The translations under genes were made by a program, and so were the position numbers. Below, one piece after another: positions 8,213-14,939 of a stretch of DNA of 18,078 bases (its first letter is position 1; each line of letters begins with the position of its first letter). The stretch comes from an uncultured Rivibacter sp. Lineage in GTDB: Bacteria > Pseudomonadota > Gammaproteobacteria > Burkholderiales > Burkholderiaceae. The stretch spans positions 1-18,078 of the forward strand of contig CAMLLU010000095.1 in the NCBI GenBank assembly GCA_946480925.1, written 5' to 3'. Under the pieces are notes generated by a model. It ran no database searches and was not told the DNA's origin. It saw only the letters and a list, made by a program, of their open reading frames with translations.

Positions 8213-8926
8213 ATGGTCAGCACTGCAAACGCAAACGTCGATCCGGCCGAATTGGCCAAGTTCAGTGAACTCGCTCACCGTTGGTGGGACCCGGACAGCG
8301 AGTTTCGCCCTCTGCATCAGATCAACCCGTTGCGTCTGGACTGGATCGACCAGCAAGCCGGTCTTGCGGGCAAGCAGGTGGTCGATGTCGGTTGCGGTGG
8401 CGGCATCCTCGCCGACTCGATGGCACGTCGCGGTGCGCAGGTGCTCGGCATCGACCTCGCCGGCAAGGCGCTGAAAGTTGCGCAACTGCATGCAATGGAA
8501 GCGCAGACGACGGGTGTCGAATATCGCGAGATCTCGGCTGAGGCACTGGCCTTCGAGCGGCCTGGGCACTTTGATGTGTTGACCTGCATGGAGATGCTGG
8601 AGCACGTGCCACAGCCTGCATCCACCATCAGTGCTTGTGCGAACTTGGTCAAACCGGGCGGCTGGTTGTTCTTTTCGACGCTCAACCGTAACCCGAAGTC
8701 CTTTCTGTTCGCGATTGTTGGCGCCGAGTACTTGCTGAAGCTGCTGCCTCAGGGCACACATGAATATGCGCGTTTCATCCGCCCCAGCGAACTCGCGCGC
8801 AGTTGTCGCGAAGCCGGGCTGGAGGTGGCGAGCATGCGGGGCATGGAGTACAACCCCTTCACGCGGCGCTACTGGTTGTCTGCGGACACCAGCGTCAACT
8901 ACCTCATGGCCTGCCGCAAACCATGA
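8213..8926 (+). CDS. ubiG: Ubiquinone biosynthesis O-methyltransferase (UbiG)
   Basis: This SAM-dependent enzyme carries out both O-methylations in ubiquinone synthesis (2-polyprenyl-6-hydroxyphenol and 3-demethylubiquinol steps). The product is 237 residues. [20 protein letters not shown] (8-27) is the conserved UbiG N-terminus. SAM motif I is [11 protein letters not shown] (57-67), with D81 ending the second strand and CMEMLEHV at 125-132. [10 protein letters not shown] (155-164) and FIRPSEL (188-194) are also UbiG-typical. The ATG at 8213 is chosen because upstream in-frame ATGs (8189, 8195) precede the probable -10 element and add unconserved residues. The stop overlaps the gph start by four bases (ATGA), so the two genes are coupled. 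Confidence 0.95.
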   Translation: MVSTANANVDPAELAKFSELAHRWWDPDSEFRPLHQINPLRLDWIDQQAGLAGKQVVDVGCGGGILADSMARRGAQVLGIDLAGKALKVAQLHAMEAQTTGVEYREISAEALAFERPGHFDVLTCMEMLEHVPQPASTISACANLVKPGGWLFFSTLNRNPKSFLFAIVGAEYLLKLLPQGTHEYARFIRPSELARSCREAGLEVASMRGMEYNPFTRRYWLSADTSVNYLMACRKP

Positions 8927-9591
8927 CGATACAGCGTTGGCGGGTCCAGGCCGTGCTGTTTGATCTTGACGGCACGCTGGCTGATACTGCTCCTGACCTG
9001 GGCGGAGCGCTCAACCGCATGCGCTTGCGTCGTGGCATGGAAGCTTTGTCGATCGAAGTGCTGCGGCCGTTGGCCTCGGCGGGGGCGCGAGGCATGCTGC
9101 AAGCTGGGTTTCACGTGAAGCCGGGCGACGATGGCTTCGAAGCCTTACGTGACGAATTCCTCGGTGAGTACGAGCGTGCGCTCGACGTCGATTCCCGCCT
9201 GTTTGCCGGCGTGTCGCAATTGCTGCTGGAAATCGAGCGCCGCGGCTTGCGATGGGGGGTGGTGACGAACAAGGCGGAACGCTTCACGATGCCGGTGCTC
9301 AAAGGGCTGTCGCTCGCTCAGCGCGTGTCGGTCGTGATTGCTGGTGACACCACGCCGCACGCAAAACCCCACCCGGAGCCTCTCCTCGAGGCATGTCGGC
9401 GCCTGTCGGTGCTTCCTGGGCAAGCTGTCTATGTGGGAGACGACCTCCGAGATGTCCAGGCCGCCCGTGCAGCGGGTATGCCAGCCGTGGCCGCGGGTTA
9501 TGGCTATCTCGGTGAAGACGCGGACGTGACCCGATGGGAAGCCGACGCGGTGATTCACGAACCCGGCGCGCTGCTGAATCTGATCGAATGA
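8923..9591 (+). CDS. gph: HAD-family phosphoglycolate phosphatase
   Basis: Probably hydrolyses 2-phosphoglycolate, a by-product of DNA 3'-end repair and oxygenase reactions, to glycolate. The protein has 222 residues. HAD motif I is [10 protein letters not shown] (13-22) with nucleophile D14 and general acid D16. Motif II is VVTNK (113-117), motif III is K148 in HAKPHP, and motif IV is GDDLRD (172-177). The helical cap between motifs I and II is of the beta-PGM/Gph type. The ATG at 8923 overlaps the ubiG stop as ATGA. The position after ubiG is common in related bacteria and supports the Gph call, but HAD enzymes are promiscuous and sequence alone does not prove the substrate. Confidence 0.88.
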   Translation: MTIQRWRVQAVLFDLDGTLADTAPDLGGALNRMRLRRGMEALSIEVLRPLASAGARGMLQAGFHVKPGDDGFEALRDEFLGEYERALDVDSRLFAGVSQLLLEIERRGLRWGVVTNKAERFTMPVLKGLSLAQRVSVVIAGDTTPHAKPHPEPLLEACRRLSVLPGQAVYVGDDLRDVQAARAAGMPAVAAGYGYLGEDADVTRWEADAVIHEPGALLNLIE

Positions 9592-9629
9592 AGCGCCGGG
9601 CTCTTGCAAATGCTGCAGGAGTCCCGAAC

Positions 9630-9635
9630 TACAAT
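9630..9635 (+). promoter_or_regulatory. Candidate -10 element of ssrA
   Basis: TACAAT lies 10 bases before the mature tmRNA 5' end. TTGCAA (9604-9609) resembles a -35 but the spacing of 20 bases is long. A short precursor leader would be removed by RNase P. Confidence 0.55.
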
Positions 9636-9645
9636 GCCTGAACAA

Positions 9646-10005
9646 GGGGCCGACCTGGTTTCGACGTGGGTACGGAATCAGCGCGGTGCATGCCGAGCAC
9701 CAGTTCGCTCGTAAATCCACTGGAACAAAGTAACTGCGAACGACGAACGTTTCGCCCTCGCCGCTTAAACACCGGTGAGCCTCGCAACAGTTGGCCGATG
9801 GGCTGGGCGCGCAAGCGCTGCGAGGTCATTCACATCGGCTGGTTCTGAGTTTGGTCACGCAGCCCAGAATGAGATCCAGTGACTGGCGTCGTTGGTAGCG
9901 TGCTCCTGCGCGACCGCGGCGTGAGAATCAAATCAGTGAGCTAAGCATGTAGAACTGTCTGAGGATGGCTTGCGGACGGGGGTTCAATTCCCCCCGGCTC
10001 CACCA
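9646..10005 (+). ncRNA. ssrA: Transfer-messenger RNA (tmRNA, one-piece)
   Basis: tmRNA rescues stalled ribosomes with SmpB and tags the incomplete protein for proteolysis. The 360-base RNA starts GGGGCCGACCTGG and ends CGGCTCCACCA. The acceptor stem pairs 9646-9652 with 9995-10001 and has a G-U at the third pair, the alanyl-tRNA synthetase identity element. A T-arm with GGTTCAATTCC precedes it, and CCA is encoded (10003-10005). The internal reading frame gives the tag ANDERFALAA, which is the betaproteobacterial form. A -10 element lies upstream and a strong terminator downstream. There is no integrase or duplicated 3' end nearby, so no island uses this gene as an attachment site here. Confidence 0.97.
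9736..9768 (+). other. tmRNA proteolysis-tag reading frame
   Basis: GCG at 9736 is the resume codon, and ten codons encode ANDERFALAA before TAA (9766-9768). With the alanine carried by tmRNA, the full tag is AANDERFALAA. The final ALAA is the usual signal for ClpXP-type proteases. Confidence 0.95.
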
Positions 10006-10015
10006 CCTTGTCGCG

Positions 10016-10052
10016 AAGCCCGACACCTGCAAGGTGTCGGGCTTTTGTTTTT
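10016..10052 (+). terminator. Intrinsic terminator of ssrA
   Basis: AAGCCCGACACCT (10016-10028) pairs perfectly with AGGTGTCGGGCTT (10032-10044) across a GCA loop. A T-rich run, 10043-10052 with one G, follows. It starts 11 bases after the tmRNA 3' end. Confidence 0.95.
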
Positions 10053-10094
10053 CGATGACTCGAGCCGTTTCATAGGACCTGCGCACTGATTCGC

Positions 10095-10100
10095 TACCAT
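10095..10100 (+). promoter_or_regulatory. Candidate -10 element of the AIM24-family gene
   Basis: TACCAT follows the ssrA terminator and would give a leader of about 30 bases before the ATG at 10139. No convincing -35 is seen. Confidence 0.3.
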
Positions 10101-10138
10101 CTGCGCCCTCTGGATCAACGCTCTCTCAGGAGAATGAC

Positions 10139-10951
10139 ATGGCGATGGATGTGGTGGACTATGAAATCAAGGGCGCCGAGATGCAGTTCGTCGAGGTCGA
10201 GCTTGACCCCGGCGAGGCAGCGATCGGCGAGGCCGGCAGCATGATGTTCATGGACGCCGGCATCGAGATGGACTCGGTGTTCGGCGACGGCTCCAAGAAC
10301 CAAGGCGGCTTTTTCGGCAAGCTGCTGGGCGCAGGCAAGCGACTCATCACCGGTGAATCGCTGTTCACGACGGTCTACACCAACGCCGGACCGGGCAAAA
10401 AGCGCGTGGCCTTCGCGGCGCCTTACCCGGGCAAGATCCTGCCGATGGACTTGAAGCAGCTGGGCGGCATGCTGCTATGCCAGAAGGACGCCTTTCTGTG
10501 CGCGGCGCGGGGCGTGAGCCTGGGTATAGCCTTCCAGCAGAAGCTCTCGGTCGGCTTTTTCGGTGGGGAGGGCTTCATCATGCAGAAGCTCGAAGGCGAT
10601 GGTCTGGCCTTCGTGCACGCCGGCGGCACGGTGGTACGGCGCGAATTGCAGCCTGGCCAGACGTTGCTGGTGGACACCGGTTGCGTTGTGGCCTACACGC
10701 CCAACGTCAATTTCGAGATCCAGTACGTCGGCAAGATCAAGACTGCACTGTTCGGCGGCGAGGGGTTGTTCTTTGCCAAGCTGACCGGTCCTGGCACGGT
10801 GTGGCTGCAAAGCCTGCCGTTCTCTCGGTTGGCTTCGCGCGTGTTTGCCGCGGCTCCGCAAATGGGCGGCTCCCGTGAAGAAGGCTCGGTGCTCGGTGGC
10901 TTCGGCGCGGGCGGCCTGCTGGGCGGTGTGCTCGGCGGCGACGACGAATGA
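10139..10951 (+). CDS. AIM24 / TIGR00266-family protein, function unknown
   Basis: A 270-residue protein of the AIM24 (formerly DUF124) family, whose fold resembles the TRAP beta-structure. No biochemical role is established for the bacterial members. Recognisable stretches are AGSMMFMD (32-39), [18 protein letters not shown] (56-73), QKDAFLCA (115-122), [17 protein letters not shown] (139-155), DTGCVVAY (179-186) and [17 protein letters not shown] (211-227). The C-terminus is a Gly-rich tail ending GGDDE. There is no signal peptide and no clear membrane span, so a cytosolic location is inferred. AGGAGA (10128-10133) is five bases before the ATG at 10139, which favours this start over the ATG at 10145. 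It stands alone between ssrA and the convergent ppc. Confidence 0.9.
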   Translation: MAMDVVDYEIKGAEMQFVEVELDPGEAAIGEAGSMMFMDAGIEMDSVFGDGSKNQGGFFGKLLGAGKRLITGESLFTTVYTNAGPGKKRVAFAAPYPGKILPMDLKQLGGMLLCQKDAFLCAARGVSLGIAFQQKLSVGFFGGEGFIMQKLEGDGLAFVHAGGTVVRRELQPGQTLLVDTGCVVAYTPNVNFEIQYVGKIKTALFGGEGLFFAKLTGPGTVWLQSLPFSRLASRVFAAAPQMGGSREEGSVLGGFGAGGLLGGVLGGDDE

Positions 10952-10954
10952 TGT

Positions 10955-10976
10955 GTCAGCCTTCGTGCTGACCTTT
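10955..10976 (+). terminator. Possible intrinsic terminator of the AIM24-family gene
   Basis: GTCAGC (10955-10960) pairs with GCTGAC (10967-10972) around a six-base loop and is followed by CTTTT. It starts four bases after the stop codon. The stem is short, so the call is moderate. Confidence 0.45.
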
Positions 10977-10985
10977 TGGTGCTTT

Positions 10986-11018
10986 GATGCGGCTTGCCGC
11001 CACATGGCAAGCCGCATC
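10986..11018. repeat. Perfect 13-bp inverted repeat between convergent genes
   Basis: GATGCGGCTTGCC (10986-10998) and GGCAAGCCGCATC (11006-11018) are exact reverse complements with a seven-base loop. The repeat lies between the 3' ends of the AIM24-family gene and ppc. It is probably a shared bidirectional terminator or 3'-end stabilising hairpin, but neither strand has a U tract after it. Confidence 0.75.
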
Positions 11019-11032
11019 TCCAAGGCCTAGGT

Positions 11033-13867
11033 TCAGCCGGTGTTGCGCAGGCCGGCCGCCACTCCGTTGATCGAGATGTGGATGCCTCGTTGTACCCGCT
11101 CGTTCACGGTGCCGTGTTCCTTTTGTTGACGGTAGCGCCGCATCAGTTCGACCTGCAAATGGTTCAGCGGGTCGAGGTACGGGAAGCGGTGCTCAATCGA
11201 ACGGGCCAATGTCGGGTTGGACGCCAAGCGCTGCTTTTCGCCGGTGATGAGTGACAGCGCATCGTTGGTGCGCTGCCACTCGCTCTGGATGGCGGAAAAG
11301 ATCTTCTTCGCCGTGCGCTTGTCTTCCACCAGCTCGACATAGCGTGTGGCCACCGCCAAGTCGCTCTTGGCCAGCACCATGTCCATGTTCGACAGCAGCG
11401 TGCGGAAGAAGGGCCACTGCTTGTGCATGCGCTGCAGCAGGGCCAGTCTTTCCTTGCGCTCTTTCGGTGGCGCGTCGAGATAGGCATCGATGGCCGAACC
11501 GAAACCGTACCAGCCCGGCAGTGCAACGCGGCACTGGCCCCATGAAAAACCCCAAGGGATGGCACGCAGATCCTCGATGGCCCGAGTGGCCTTGCGCGAC
11601 GCAGGGCGCGAGCCGATGTTGAGTTCGGCGATCTCGCGGATCGGCGTGGCGGCGAAGAAGTAGTCGGTGAAACCGGGCGTCTCGTACACCAGGCGGCGGT
11701 AAGCCGCCATGCTGGCGTTCGAGATTTCGTTGGCGGCTTCCAGAAAAGCCTTGGACGCGCTTTTGGTGGGATGCAGCAGCGTGGCTTCGAGCGTGGCCGC
11801 CACCAGCGTTTCCAGGTTGCGCCGGCCGATCTCTGGGTTGGCGTATTTCGACGCGATGACTTCGCCCTGCTCGGTGAGGCGGATCTGGCCGTTCACTGTG
11901 CCAGGCGGCTGCGCCAGGATGGCCTGGTAGCTCGGGCCGCCGCCGCGGCCCACCGTACCTCCGCGGCCATGGAAGAGGCGCAGGGTGATGTTGTGGCCGT
12001 TCTTCAACTCGCCGAACAACTCCACCAACGCGATCTCGGCACGGTAGAGTTCCCAGTTGCTGGTGAAGAAGCCGCCGTCCTTGTTGCTGTCGCTGTAGCC
12101 GAGCATGATGTCCTGCTCGCCACCGGAGCGCTTCACGAGTTCCAGCACGCCAGGCAGCGCATAGAACTCGCGCATGATGGGCGCGGCATTGCGCAGGTCG
12201 CCGATCGTCTCGAACAGCGGCACCACGATCAGGTCAGCGGTGGCGCCCTCGTTGAGTGTGCAGCGCACGAGGCCGGCTTCTTTCTGCAGCAGCAGCACCT
12301 CGAGCAGGTCGCTCACCGTTTCGGTGTGGCTGATGATGTAGTGGCGGATCGCCTGCTGGCCGTAGTGCGCACGCATCTCGCGCGCCGCCTCGAAGATCGC
12401 CTGCTCGCCCTCGGTGTGTTCGCTGTAGGTGGCGCCACGCACCTTGAGCGGTCGGGCATCGTTGAGCAGCTTCATCAGCAGCTCCACCTTGGCGGCTTCG
12501 TCGAGTGCCGCGTAGTCAGGCTGCAGCTTGGCTGTGGCGAGCAGCTCCGCGATCACTGCTTCGTGCTTGTCGGAGCTCTGGCGCAAGTCCACCGTGGCGA
12601 GGTGGAAGCCGAACACCTGCACCGCGCGGATCAGCGGCCGCAAGCGTACGTCGGCCAGCGCTGCGCCGTAGTGCGACAGCAGCGATGACTCGATCACGCG
12701 CAGGTCAGCCAGAAGTTCGTCGGGCGATGCATAGGGTGTCGACGGCGCCACTGCATGGCGCAGCGCCTCGGTGCCTGTAAGGGCGTGCAGCGTGCCGGCC
12801 AGGCGCGCATACATGCCGATCAAGGCGCGGCGATAGGGCTCGTCCTTGCGGTGTTCGTTCGTGTCAGGCGAACGCTCGGCCAGCGCCTTCATCTCCGGTG
12901 TCACCTCTACCAGCATGGCCGATATCGACAGCTCGGCGCCCAGCTCGTGCACCTCGGTGAGGTAGAAGCGCAGCGCGGTCTCGCTTTGCTGCTGCAGGGC
13001 GAACGCGAGCGTCTGTGCTGTGACGTTGGGGTTGCCGTCACGATCGCCGCCGATCCAGTTGCCCATGCGAAAGAACGGCGCGACCTCGAAGCCGGGCAGT
13101 GAACGCTCGATCTCACGGTACATGCGCGGAATCTGGCGCAGAAAGGTCGCGTGGTAATACGAGAGTGCGTTCTCGATCTCGTTGGCCACCGTGAGCTTGG
13201 TGTAGCGCAGCATGCGTGTTTGCCACAGCTGCGTGACGCGCGCGCGCAGCAACGCCTCGTTGTCCTCGCACTCGCGGTCCGTGACGAGGCTGTCGCGCTG
13301 CTGGATCAGCTCGGCGATGGCGCGCTCGGCATCGAGGATGGACTTGCGCTGCACTTCGGTGGGGTGTGCGGTGAGCACCGGCGAGATGTAGGCGTGCTCT
13401 AGGGTCTTGGCGACGTCGGCGGCGCGGATGTCTTTTTCTGCCAGCCGCTCGAAACACATCGGCAGCGAGCCTTCCTGCAGGTGGCCCTGATGCTCGTGGT
13501 GCTCGCGACGCCGCACATGGTGGCGGTCTTCGGCGATGTTGGCCAGGTGCGAGAAGTAGCTGAACGCGCGGATCACCGACACCGTCTGGTCGCCAGAGAG
13601 ATTCTTCAGCAGGCGGTCGAGCGTCTTGCCGGCACTGGCATCGCGCTTCAGGCGATAGGCCACCGAAAGCTGTCGGATGCGCTCGATGAGCTCGAAGGCC
13701 TCGCGCCCCTCCTGTTCTCGGATCACGTCGCCGAGGATGCGCCCGAGCAAGCGGATGTCTTCGACCAGCGGGCGGTTTTTCTCGACGGCGTCTTCGCCGG
13801 GGCCTGAAGAGCGGGGGCGTTTGGTGGCAGGGGAGGTGTTGGATGGACGGCGAGCAGCACGTGGCAT
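11033..13867 (-). CDS. ppc: Phosphoenolpyruvate carboxylase
   Basis: It carboxylates PEP with bicarbonate to oxaloacetate, refilling the TCA cycle. The product is 944 residues from the ATG at 13865-13867. Catalytic motifs are [13 protein letters not shown] (164-176, H168), [12 protein letters not shown] (269-280), [10 protein letters not shown] (590-599, K596) and [14 protein letters not shown] (632-645). The C-terminus RNTG is intact, as in E. coli, where the end of the protein forms part of the aspartate/malate inhibitor site. The first ~30 residues are a basic, Ser/Pro/Arg-rich extension that looks disordered, making the protein longer than E. coli PEPC (883). An AGAGG ribosome site supports this start; an upstream TTG at 13948 is rejected. 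The gene is convergent with the AIM24-family gene and divergent from hemC. Confidence 0.97.
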   Translation of the reverse strand: MPRAARRPSNTSPATKRPRSSGPGEDAVEKNRPLVEDIRLLGRILGDVIREQEGREAFELIERIRQLSVAYRLKRDASAGKTLDRLLKNLSGDQTVSVIRAFSYFSHLANIAEDRHHVRRREHHEHQGHLQEGSLPMCFERLAEKDIRAADVAKTLEHAYISPVLTAHPTEVQRKSILDAERAIAELIQQRDSLVTDRECEDNEALLRARVTQLWQTRMLRYTKLTVANEIENALSYYHATFLRQIPRMYREIERSLPGFEVAPFFRMGNWIGGDRDGNPNVTAQTLAFALQQQSETALRFYLTEVHELGAELSISAMLVEVTPEMKALAERSPDTNEHRKDEPYRRALIGMYARLAGTLHALTGTEALRHAVAPSTPYASPDELLADLRVIESSLLSHYGAALADVRLRPLIRAVQVFGFHLATVDLRQSSDKHEAVIAELLATAKLQPDYAALDEAAKVELLMKLLNDARPLKVRGATYSEHTEGEQAIFEAAREMRAHYGQQAIRHYIISHTETVSDLLEVLLLQKEAGLVRCTLNEGATADLIVVPLFETIGDLRNAAPIMREFYALPGVLELVKRSGGEQDIMLGYSDSNKDGGFFTSNWELYRAEIALVELFGELKNGHNITLRLFHGRGGTVGRGGGPSYQAILAQPPGTVNGQIRLTEQGEVIASKYANPEIGRRNLETLVAATLEATLLHPTKSASKAFLEAANEISNASMAAYRRLVYETPGFTDYFFAATPIREIAELNIGSRPASRKATRAIEDLRAIPWGFSWGQCRVALPGWYGFGSAIDAYLDAPPKERKERLALLQRMHKQWPFFRTLLSNMDMVLAKSDLAVATRYVELVEDKRTAKKIFSAIQSEWQRTNDALSLITGEKQRLASNPTLARSIEHRFPYLDPLNHLQVELMRRYRQQKEHGTVNERVQRGIHISINGVAAGLRNTG

Positions 13868-13886
13868 TGGGACCTCTGGGAATGGA

Positions 13887-13901
13887 TGAAACTTTGTTTC
13901 A
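13887..13901 (-). promoter_or_regulatory. Operator-like palindrome at the ppc transcription start
   Basis: TGAAAC and GTTTCA are separated by three bases, forming a 15-base interrupted palindrome about 20 bases upstream of the ppc ATG. It falls at the predicted start of the ppc mRNA. It could be a repressor site or a 5'-terminal stem-loop. Confidence 0.4.
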
Positions 13902-13907
13902 CCTTCA

Positions 13908-13916
13908 ATGGTAACA
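13908..13916 (-). promoter_or_regulatory. Candidate extended -10 of ppc
   Basis: On the minus strand TGTTACCAT (13908-13916) has the TGN extension joined to a TACCAT hexamer. Transcription would start near 13901, giving a leader of about 34 bases. No good -35 is visible, which is compatible with an extended -10 promoter. Confidence 0.4.
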
Positions 13917-13974
13917 GCGGCATTTCGGACAACTGTGCGCTGCAGCAAGCGGGTGAAGCCCCCGTAGGGCCTGC

Positions 13975-13983
13975 TGCTAGCAT
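13975..13983 (+). promoter_or_regulatory. Candidate extended -10 of hemC, close to the start codon
   Basis: TGCTAGCAT has the TGN extension followed by TAGCAT (13978-13983). It ends six bases before the hemC ATG, the same distance as at ubiG. No Shine-Dalgarno lies at working distance, so the mRNA may be leaderless. Confidence 0.5.
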
Positions 13984-13989
13984 CGCCGC

Positions 13990-14931
13990 ATGCTCGAAAC
14001 CCCCGCTCCCTGGATCATCGCCACGCGCGAAAGCCGGCTTGCACTGTGGCAAGCCGAACATGTGCGTGCACTGCTGCGCGAACGCCATGCCCACCCGGTT
14101 GAGTTGCTCGGCATGACGACGCGCGGCGACCAGATCCTCGACCGCAGCCTGTCCAAGGTCGGGGGCAAGGGGCTGTTCGTGAAGGAGCTCGAAGTCGCGC
14201 TGGAAGAGGGCCGTGCGCACCTTGCCGTGCACTCATTGAAAGACGTGCCGATGGACTTGCCCTCTGGCTTCGTGTTGGCGGCGGTGCTGGAGCGTGAAGA
14301 TCCCCGCGATGCATTCGTATCGAACCAGCACGCCAGCCTCGCAGAACTCCCGCAGGGAGCGAAGGTCGGCACGTCCAGTTTGCGCCGCGTGGTGCAGTTG
14401 CGGGCCTTGCGGCCCGACCTGCAGATCGAACCGCTGCGCGGCAATCTCGACACGCGCCTGCGCAAGCTCGACGAAGGCCATTACGACGCCATCGTGCTGG
14501 CTGCGGCAGGCCTCAAGCGGCTGGGCCTCGCACCGCGTATCCGCGCTTTGTTCGACACCCACGAAATGATTCCCGCCGCTGGGCAAGGGGCGCTGGGCAT
14601 CGAGATTCGCGCTGGTCAGGCAGAGCTGCATGAGGCGCTGGCGGCACTGAGCGACGCACCCACATGGCTCGCCGCGCACGCCGAGCGTGCAGTTTCGCGG
14701 GCGTTGGGCGGCAGTTGCAGCATGCCCCTGGCAGCCTATGCGTCCTGGGATGACGACCAGCTCGTGCTGCATGCCGCGCTGGGCCACCCTGAAGCCGTGC
14801 AGCAACCGCTCATCAAGGCGCAGGCCCGAGCCCGAGTCGGCGACGACACGCGTGCCGCTGAAGACCTGGGGGCACAGGTGGCACAGATGCTGCGCGACTC
14901 TGGAGGCGCGGCTTTGCTCGCCGGCTTGTGA
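13990..14931 (+). CDS. hemC: Porphobilinogen deaminase (hydroxymethylbilane synthase)
   Basis: It joins four porphobilinogen units into hydroxymethylbilane in heme synthesis, in the cytoplasm. The protein has 313 residues, the family norm. Visible motifs: [16 protein letters not shown] (10-25), [21 protein letters not shown] spanning 46-66, HSLKDVP (81-87, catalytic D85), GTSSLRR (127-133) and [11 protein letters not shown] (240-250). C243 is the attachment site of the dipyrromethane cofactor. The ATG at 13990 gives the normal N-terminus. The stop overlaps a possible GTG start of hemD by four bases. It is the first gene of a heme operon with hemD/hemX and hemY, and diverges from ppc across 122 bases. 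Confidence 0.97.
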   Translation: MLETPAPWIIATRESRLALWQAEHVRALLRERHAHPVELLGMTTRGDQILDRSLSKVGGKGLFVKELEVALEEGRAHLAVHSLKDVPMDLPSGFVLAAVLEREDPRDAFVSNQHASLAELPQGAKVGTSSLRRVVQLRALRPDLQIEPLRGNLDTRLRKLDEGHYDAIVLAAAGLKRLGLAPRIRALFDTHEMIPAAGQGALGIEIRAGQAELHEALAALSDAPTWLAAHAERAVSRALGGSCSMPLAAYASWDDDQLVLHAALGHPEAVQQPLIKAQARARVGDDTRAAEDLGAQVAQMLRDSGGAALLAGL

Positions 14932-14939
14932 GCCCTTCG

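Noticed and set aside
9629..9848. Short open frames on both strands within ssrA
   Set aside because: They lie inside a clearly recognised tmRNA whose only translated part is the tag frame.
11771..12688. Plus-strand open frame of 305 codons inside ppc
   Set aside because: It is antisense to conserved PEP carboxylase sequence, with no recognisable motif and no ribosome site.
13868..13948. N-terminal extension of ppc from a TTG codon
   Set aside because: It would translate through the candidate -10, the palindrome and the ribosome site; the ATG at 13867 has AGAGG upstream.
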